A stretch of 24,578 nucleotides of DNA from positions 1 through 24,578 of IMG/VR virus record IMGVR_UViG_3300045931_000077; one strand, given 5' to 3'. Shown piece by piece: positions 19,360 through 24,578 of this stretch (position 1 is its first letter; the number at the start of each line of letters is the position of its first letter). Both the position numbers and the translations under genes were made by a program. Source of the DNA: a virus. A model generated the notes under the pieces. The model was not told where the DNA came from. It did not search any database and saw only the letters and a program-made list of their open reading frames with translations.

Positions 19360-20746
19360 CGCGTAGCCAGCCTTCCTGGGCGGCCTTGACGGTCAGCAGG
19401 GCCGCGAACGCCTTCAGGTCGACGTCCTCGGCCTCGTCCTCCGGCGCGCGCGCCTGCGGGGCGCTGGCGGGCTTGGAGAAGGGCTGGTCGGCGTCGCGTT
19501 CGGCCAGCGCGGCCATGCTGTACATCTGCTGCTGCAGATACGGCGTGTCGCCGCCCGGCACCGCGCCGACCCCGAAGTACTTCGCCCGTGACTCGTTCGG
19601 CGACAGCACCCCGCCGACGATGGCATCGGTGGCCGCCTTGGTCTTCGTCGTCGTGTCCATCCAGATCAGCGCATCGATGTCGCACTCCGTGCCGTACCGC
19701 TTGCCCGGCACGTCGACCAGTCCGAGGCCGTGATCGAGCGCGAGCTCGAGCGCCACGATCAGGCACTGCAGACACTGGCTGTAGTACTGCTGCACCAGCG
19801 GTTCCGAGTTGGCGTAGGGCGGCTGGTGGCTCGAATCGATCAGCGCCGCCGGCACGTGATAGCAGCTGCAGATCTGCTCGACCGTCCATTTCAACTGCTC
19901 GATGAGCTGCGCATCGACCGCGTTGACCGTCATCGCCTGATAGGTGATGCCATTGGGCAGGATGGCCACCTTGCCCGCGTTCGTGCCCGTATATTTCTCG
20001 GTCCATTCCGTGTGCATCCGAGTGGCTTGCTCTTGGTTGAGCTGCCCGGGCACCAGCAGCACCCCGCCCGGGCTCGAGCCGTTGGCGAAGAAATTCGTCG
20101 AGTTCTCCTGAATCTTCAGCCCCTGCAGGGCCACCATCCCGCACGCATAGATCGGCGTCACGCCGACCAACGGATGGAAGAGCGGCACCATCAGGTCATG
20201 GATGATTTCGCGCGCCGGCACGGTCACCGTGTCTTCGACGCCGGCCAGCGGGCTGGTCGTCAGCTCGTAGTAGACGGCGCCGTCGGGGGTGACCAGCGGT
20301 CGCACCTGGGCGGGGTCGAGCACGTAGAGCGCCACGACCACGCCCCGCTCGTCGCGCTGTTTCAGGACGTAGGTATTGCCAGTGGTGAGCTTCGAGACCA
20401 GCCACTGCTCGAGAAACTTGTTGATCGTCTGATAGCGGTTTGGCTTCGCCAGGACCGGGGAAAACGCCGGACTCCAGATCTCGGTCCAGATGCCGGCGTC
20501 GTCCTGCTCGACCAGGCGGACCGGCAATTTGCCGATGTCCTGGGCGATCAGCGTCGTGCAGGCGTAGACCGCGGCATACGCCAGCACCGAGGGCGCGGCG
20601 ATCTCCTGGTTCTGCTGCCAGGCCCCGGGAAACGGCTCGCGGACGATCGGCCACCAGCCGCCCGACCCCCGCACCGGCACGGGCGCGCCCGTCGGGGTCA
20701 GCCCCCGACCACGCGCCCGCGTCACGTCGAACCCCAGGAAGCGCAC
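19352..20746 (-). CDS. Portal protein (HK97 family)
   Basis: This 464-aa protein matches the HK97-type portal family. It begins MRFLGFDVTRARGRG. Landmarks are AVYACTTLIAQDIGKLPVRL, TGNTYVLKQRD, a HPLVGVTPIYACGMVALQG region and GKVAILPNGITYQAMTV, then SSHQPPYAN and EQYYSQCLQ-like segments. The portal dodecamer sits at one capsid vertex and is the channel for DNA. It is four bases downstream of the capsid gene's stop; in HK97 the portal gene comes before protease and capsid, so the order here is reversed. Confidence 0.9.
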   Translation of the reverse strand: MRFLGFDVTRARGRGLTPTGAPVPVRGSGGWWPIVREPFPGAWQQNQEIAAPSVLAYAAVYACTTLIAQDIGKLPVRLVEQDDAGIWTEIWSPAFSPVLAKPNRYQTINKFLEQWLVSKLTTGNTYVLKQRDERGVVVALYVLDPAQVRPLVTPDGAVYYELTTSPLAGVEDTVTVPAREIIHDLMVPLFHPLVGVTPIYACGMVALQGLKIQENSTNFFANGSSPGGVLLVPGQLNQEQATRMHTEWTEKYTGTNAGKVAILPNGITYQAMTVNAVDAQLIEQLKWTVEQICSCYHVPAALIDSSHQPPYANSEPLVQQYYSQCLQCLIVALELALDHGLGLVDVPGKRYGTECDIDALIWMDTTTKTKAATDAIVGGVLSPNESRAKYFGVGAVPGGDTPYLQQQMYSMAALAERDADQPFSKPASAPQARAPEDEAEDVDLKAFAALLTVKAAQEGWLRDA

Positions 20747-20750
20747 GGCC

Positions 20751-22592
20751 TCAGACGGTGTAGGCCGCGTCGGTGAGGTAGTAGACGGCGCTGGTGCGCG
20801 CGCGCTGCCAGTTGATCATCCGCTCAGCGCGCAGGCCGACCAGGTTGTCCTGCCAGAACGAGCGCAGCACCGGCCCGACCGCATTGGCCGGATCGGAATC
20901 CATGACCACGGACGCCTCGCGCGACACGTCGATCGAGACGCCGCCCTCGTCGGCGTAGAGGATGTCCGGCCCCGAGAGGCCGATGACATTGGCCCCGGCC
21001 GTGTTCGAGGCGATGATCTTGATCCCTTCCGCCGAGCCCCCGCCGACGCCCATTGACGGAAAGACCTTATTGCCCATCGCGTCCCGTTTCATGCCCATCG
21101 CGAGCGCGTTCTTCTCGCTCATGATCAGCGTGATCGTCGAGAGCGGATAGCCGGCCGTGCTGAAGTGATTGAGGATCGTGCCGAGGTCCGTCGACGCATT
21201 GTCACTCGACGCGGCCGTGCCCGCGCCGTTGGTGATCGACGCCGGGCTGACGTTCGCCACCACCGCGACCGCCGGGTCAATGAATTGCGAATCCAGGAAC
21301 TGGGCGATCCCCCCGATCATGTCGCCCCGGACGATGGTCTCGGCGTCGGGGCTCGAGAGCTTCGCGAGCTCCTCAGTAATGACGATGATCCCGGCCGCCT
21401 TGCTGAACTGGATCGCGGTCGTGGTCAGCGCGAGTTTCGTCACGGGCTTTGGCGCCCCCTGCCCGACCCACCCGTAGGTGCCGCCGCCGGTCTGCAGCGG
21501 GACTTGCGTATTGAACGGCACCTTGCGCAGGTTGCTGATCTTGCCCAGGATGGTCTCCGGGCGCAGCAGCGCGAGAAACTCGTTCTGGGCGTTCTGGATC
21601 TGCACCAGCACGCCCGCCCAGGCCGGCGTCGTCGTGTCGCCGGGCGCGACGGCCGCCTTGACCATCAACTCGACTTCGGGCGTGCTGTCGCGCCAGCGCC
21701 GGGCGTTCTCCATGGCGCGCAGGCTGTCGCCCTTCGCCTGGAGCATCGCCATGGCGTAGCGCACGAACGCCGTGCCCTTCTCGACGTTCGCCTTGACCGA
21801 GACGACCGGCAGCCCGTGGCGCTCGGTCGCAATCGGCGCGGCCTGGCCGCGGTTCAGGGTCTCCAGCTCGCGCAGGCGCCCGAGGTCGGCGTCGATCGAC
21901 TTGACCTGAGCGGAATAGTCGCTGTATTTCGCGGCGTCGGCGTCCGCGAGGGTCGTCAGCGTGTCGCCGTCCTCCATCAGGGCGGCCATTTTCGCGATCA
22001 GGTCGGTGCGCGTCGTCTCGCGCGCGGCAATGCGTTCGGCAAAGGTCTGCATGGGTCGGGTCTCGGGAGACAGGCCCGCAACGCCGGGCAGGGGATGGCC
22101 GAGCGCGGCCGATTTGATGTTCAGGATCGTGGCTTCGACGTTCATGGGGATGGTCACGGCCGACAGTTCCGCCCACAACCACCGCTTGATATGCAGGCCG
22201 CTGGACGGATTGCGCGGATTGCGCGGTTCCGCCTCAAGCGGCTTGAACCCGATCGACAGGCCGCGCACCAGCCGCGCCTTGACGCTCTGCCACGCGTGGT
22301 CGAGCGTGTCGCGCAGCGCGCCGGGCTCCTCGACCTGGGCGAATCGGGCCGTGACGCGAATGCCGGCCGCATCGACGTGCGCGGCGATGACTTCCCCGAC
22401 CGGACAGCGGTGATCGTGTTGCCACAGCAGCGGCATCGGCAACGTGAACGATGCGCCGGTCGGATCGATTACATCGCCGCCGCGGTCGGCCGTCGGCGTC
22501 GTGGCGATGCCCTCGATCTCGCGCGTCGCCACGTCGATGCGTTTGACCTCGAGCGCGGCAAAAGCCCGGGTGAGCATGGGATCGCGCGGCAC
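20751..22592 (-). CDS. Prohead protease-scaffold-major capsid fusion
   Basis: This 613-aa protein joins an HK97-type prohead protease (residues 10-165; His59 in LLWQHDH, Ser113 in GLSIGF, and a WAELSAVTIP strand) to a helical delta-like scaffold (183-250) and an HK97-fold major capsid (from about 265, with GTYGWVGQGA, IIVITEELAKLS and a C-terminal FWQDNLVGLRAE segment). The protease matures the shell by cutting the scaffold. GTG 22592 starts the frame, ATG 22577 is an alternative, and ATG 22052 (MQTFAERIAA) could start a separate capsid product. Fusions of this kind are known but unusual; here there is no separate protease gene. Confidence 0.88.
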   Translation of the reverse strand: MPRDPMLTRAFAALEVKRIDVATREIEGIATTPTADRGGDVIDPTGASFTLPMPLLWQHDHRCPVGEVIAAHVDAAGIRVTARFAQVEEPGALRDTLDHAWQSVKARLVRGLSIGFKPLEAEPRNPRNPSSGLHIKRWLWAELSAVTIPMNVEATILNIKSAALGHPLPGVAGLSPETRPMQTFAERIAARETTRTDLIAKMAALMEDGDTLTTLADADAAKYSDYSAQVKSIDADLGRLRELETLNRGQAAPIATERHGLPVVSVKANVEKGTAFVRYAMAMLQAKGDSLRAMENARRWRDSTPEVELMVKAAVAPGDTTTPAWAGVLVQIQNAQNEFLALLRPETILGKISNLRKVPFNTQVPLQTGGGTYGWVGQGAPKPVTKLALTTTAIQFSKAAGIIVITEELAKLSSPDAETIVRGDMIGGIAQFLDSQFIDPAVAVVANVSPASITNGAGTAASSDNASTDLGTILNHFSTAGYPLSTITLIMSEKNALAMGMKRDAMGNKVFPSMGVGGGSAEGIKIIASNTAGANVIGLSGPDILYADEGGVSIDVSREASVVMDSDPANAVGPVLRSFWQDNLVGLRAERMINWQRARTSAVYYLTDAAYTV

Positions 22593-22622
22593 TGTACGCG
22601 CATCCCCGCGATCGGCGTGAAT

Positions 22623-22799
22623 TTAAGGTGGTAAATACCGCCGCCCGGTGAGTATGCGCCGGATGTGTTCAGGGACCGAGCAGCGCGCTTTGGCCGCCCG
22701 CAGCCAGATCGCCGCGTACTCCTTCGACGGCAACCGGAAGGAGACATCGACCGAGGGATCGGTCGGATCCAGCGGGCGCCGACCGGGCTTGCGCTTCAC
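22623..22799 (-). CDS. Small ribbon-helix-helix-like protein
   Basis: This 58-aa protein starts at GTG 22799, overlapping the terminase stop (GTGA). After a basic start (MKRKPGRRPLDPTDPS) comes a strand-helix-helix pattern (VDVSFRLPSKEYAAIWLRAA, then VPEHIRRIL) typical of ribbon-helix-helix DNA-binding proteins. A regulator or packaging-related DNA-binding role is possible. Confidence 0.65.
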   Translation of the reverse strand: MKRKPGRRPLDPTDPSVDVSFRLPSKEYAAIWLRAAKARCSVPEHIRRILTGRRYLPP

Positions 22800-24457
22800 G
22801 GCGCCCCCCCAAACACGTAGATCCCATAGTCGGGTGCCGCCGGCGTCGCGGCCAGGCGGTCCCGCCGGTCGAGCGCCAGGATCAACGCCACCACCAAGTC
22901 GATGCGATCGCTCGAGAGCGCCTTCGACGGCTTCAGGTTCCCCGCCGCGTCGCTCTCGACCGCGACGCGGTCCATCTGCGCGTGCAGCACCGGGTGCCCG
23001 TCGTGCCGCAACGTCCGCGACAGGATGGCGGCCTCGAGCGATTTCGTCGGCGCGCTCAACGCCGCGAACCCCTGCCGGATCGGCACGCAGACAAACCCGT
23101 CGTGCGTCGCGAGCCGCGTCACCAGGTCGGTCGCATTCCACGGGTCGTAGGCCACTTCGCGCACGTCGCTCTCCGCCGCCCAGGCGCGCAGCTCGGTGCG
23201 CACCCGCTCGTAGTCGACGACATTGCCCGGCGTCGCGATTAGCTGCCCGCGCCGCGCCCATTCGTCATAGGGCAGGCGTTCCCGCGTGACGCGCTCGCGC
23301 AGCTTGGCCTCCGGCACAAAGCACGCCACCCGCACGTCGAAGCCCGGGCCGTGGGCGTCGGGATACACGCCGACCAGCGCCGTCGTGTCCGTCGTGGCCG
23401 ACAAGTCGAGGCCGACGTAACACGGCCGGCGCGCATACGCGACCGGCGGCCCCGCACATGCCTCCCACGCGGCCATCGGGATCCAGCGCGACGCCTGCTC
23501 CGTCCACTGGTTCAGATACAGCCGCCGAAAACTGTTCTCCTGCGCCGGGATGGCCTGCGCCCGCTGGCACATGCTGCGCATCTCCTCGAGCGAGCGGAAG
23601 TCGCCGAGCGCGGGATTCGCCACCCGCCACGTCTTCTCGAGGCGCCAGTTCGCCTCCGCCGGCGCTTCATAAATCACCGGCAGGAACGTCGGGTCGATCG
23701 TGGGGTCCGCCAGGACCCGCTGCCCGTGCGCGTAGAGCTCATGGAGAATCGAGGTCCGGTCGACCCCCGCCGTCGAGATCGCCATCATCAGCGGCTGGGC
23801 CCGCGCGCCCTGACTGGTCGCCAGCACGTCCCACAACTCCCGCGTCGGGGCCGCGTGCAGTTCGTCGTAGATCACCACGGACGCATTGAACCCGTGCTTG
23901 CTGTACGCCTCGGCGCTGATGGCCCGATAGATACTGCCGCTCGCCCGATGGACGATGCGCTTCTGCGAATCGATGATGTCGACCTGCGCGCCGAGCGTCG
24001 GATCGTTGCGAATCATCTGCGCCGCGACGTGGAACACCAGCGCTGCCTGGTCGCGATCCGCGGCGGCGCTGTACACTTCGCCCCCGACCTCCCCGTCCCA
24101 GAGCAGAAAGTAAACCGCCAGCGCCGCCGCCAGTTCCGTCTTGCCGTTCTTCCGCGGCAGCATCAACAGCACGGTGCGGTACTGCCGCCGCCCGTCGCGG
24201 CGCTGCGTGAACAGCCGCCGCACAATCCGCACTTGCCACGGGCGCAACCGAAACGGCTCGCGCGCGTGCGGCCCTTTCGTGTGCGTCAGCGTGTTGATGT
24301 AGGTGATGGCGCGCGTCGCCTGCCGCCGGTGAATCACCGGGGGTGCCGGCGGGGTGACGACAAAGTCGGGCGGGAGTGGCCCGTGGATCGCCGGGCGGTA
24401 CGTCCCGTGTGCGACGTGGTCTGCGAGGGATTTCTTTTTCCGACCGCGCGTCGCCAT
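22796..24457 (-). CDS. terL: Terminase large subunit
   Basis: This 553-aa protein is a Terminase_1-type large subunit. The ATPase half has the Walker A LPRKNGKT (100-107), the Walker B SVVIYDEL (193-200) and a following STAG coupling motif (228-231). The nuclease half has the RuvC-like YVGLDLSATTD (Asp351), and Asp517/Asp520 in SDRIDLVVALILALD. It cuts phage DNA and drives packaging by ATP hydrolysis through the portal. ATG 24457 follows GAGGTGG. The upstream gene is a partial small subunit candidate. It is the most conserved gene in the window for classification. Confidence 0.95.
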   Translation of the reverse strand: MATRGRKKKSLADHVAHGTYRPAIHGPLPPDFVVTPPAPPVIHRRQATRAITYINTLTHTKGPHAREPFRLRPWQVRIVRRLFTQRRDGRRQYRTVLLMLPRKNGKTELAAALAVYFLLWDGEVGGEVYSAAADRDQAALVFHVAAQMIRNDPTLGAQVDIIDSQKRIVHRASGSIYRAISAEAYSKHGFNASVVIYDELHAAPTRELWDVLATSQGARAQPLMMAISTAGVDRTSILHELYAHGQRVLADPTIDPTFLPVIYEAPAEANWRLEKTWRVANPALGDFRSLEEMRSMCQRAQAIPAQENSFRRLYLNQWTEQASRWIPMAAWEACAGPPVAYARRPCYVGLDLSATTDTTALVGVYPDAHGPGFDVRVACFVPEAKLRERVTRERLPYDEWARRGQLIATPGNVVDYERVRTELRAWAAESDVREVAYDPWNATDLVTRLATHDGFVCVPIRQGFAALSAPTKSLEAAILSRTLRHDGHPVLHAQMDRVAVESDAAGNLKPSKALSSDRIDLVVALILALDRRDRLAATPAAPDYGIYVFGGAP

Positions 24458-24472
24458 GCCGCCGCCACCTCG

Positions 24473-24578
24473 TCAGTCCGCGATTCGGCTGGGGATGGTC
24501 CGCGCGTCGGCTCGGGCCTTCGCGCGCCGCTTTCGGCCGGTGGTGCGTCCGCCTCGTTGGAGCTTCGGCCGCCGGTCG
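24473..24578 (-). CDS. Partial gene upstream of terminase, probable small-subunit C-terminus
   Basis: Only the last 34 codons lie in the window, ending with TGA 15 bases before the terminase ATG. The translation is Arg/Lys-rich (RRPKLQRGG, TTGRKRRAKARADARTIPS). Position and basic tail fit a small terminase subunit, but the fragment is too short for a family match; it could be any packaging-linked gene. Confidence 0.4.
   Translation of the reverse strand, partial: DRRPKLQRGGRTTGRKRRAKARADARTIPSRIAD

Noticed and set aside
21165-22634. 489-aa plus-strand frame opposite the capsid gene
   Set aside because: Arg/Val/Gly-rich antisense shadow typical of GC-rich coding DNA; the minus strand carries the recognisable protease-capsid.

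Overview
This window reads as most of the genome of a GC-rich, temperate, long-tailed phage (siphovirus, HK97-type head). The phage call rests on recognisable terminase, HK97-family portal, fused protease/capsid, tail tube, tape measure, tyrosine integrase, Cro/repressor-like regulators and a Bet/YqaJ recombination pair. The host cannot be fixed from the sequence. The high GC and gene families fit a GC-rich Gram-negative host, and the attachment site looks like the 3' part of a tRNA-Ala(CGC) gene.

Layout. (1) Positions 1-8590, almost all on the minus strand, are the early/lytic operon read right to left from a promoter at 8620-8648: Cro-like regulator, excisionase-like protein, a chain of very small translationally coupled genes, a 233-aa conserved phage protein, two unknown genes separated by two large arrays of degenerate pentanucleotide repeats, then Bet annealing protein, YqaJ exonuclease and a DUF1376-like replication protein. 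The far left end has a small membrane protein, an HNH endonuclease and two unknown genes, ending at a perfect 30-bp palindrome. A single plus-strand gene (1268-1519) interrupts this operon. (2) Positions 8590-11190 are the immunity/integration module: divergent promoter-operator region, repressor (+), a small minus-strand gene, a coiled-coil protein, integrase and two small genes, the tRNA-like attP and a terminator. (3) Positions 11249-24578, all minus strand, are the structural operon, transcribed right to left: terminase small-subunit end (partial), terminase large subunit, a 58-aa protein, fused prohead protease/major capsid, portal, a collagen/chitin-binding-like protein, head-tail connectors, tail terminator, tail tube, a tail chaperone with a programmed -1 frameshift, tape measure, tail hub, receptor-binding-like protein and two small distal genes.

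The tRNA-like site lies between integrase and tail genes with phage sequence on both sides. That is the attP arrangement of a free (virion or circular) genome, not of an integrated prophage. HNH and terminase usually adjoin, so the two window ends probably lie near each other in the circular or packaged genome, with some sequence (start of the small terminase, and perhaps the endolysin, which I do not see) missing between them.

The most unusual items are the pentanucleotide arrays (4847-5012 and 5626-6199) with a recurring GCCTGCTTTGC element, the adjacent 233-aa protein with a RAMP-like glycine-rich C-terminus, the A-AAA-AAA slippery site in the tail chaperone gene, the fused protease-capsid gene, and the shared CGTGTCA motif across the immunity and attachment region.
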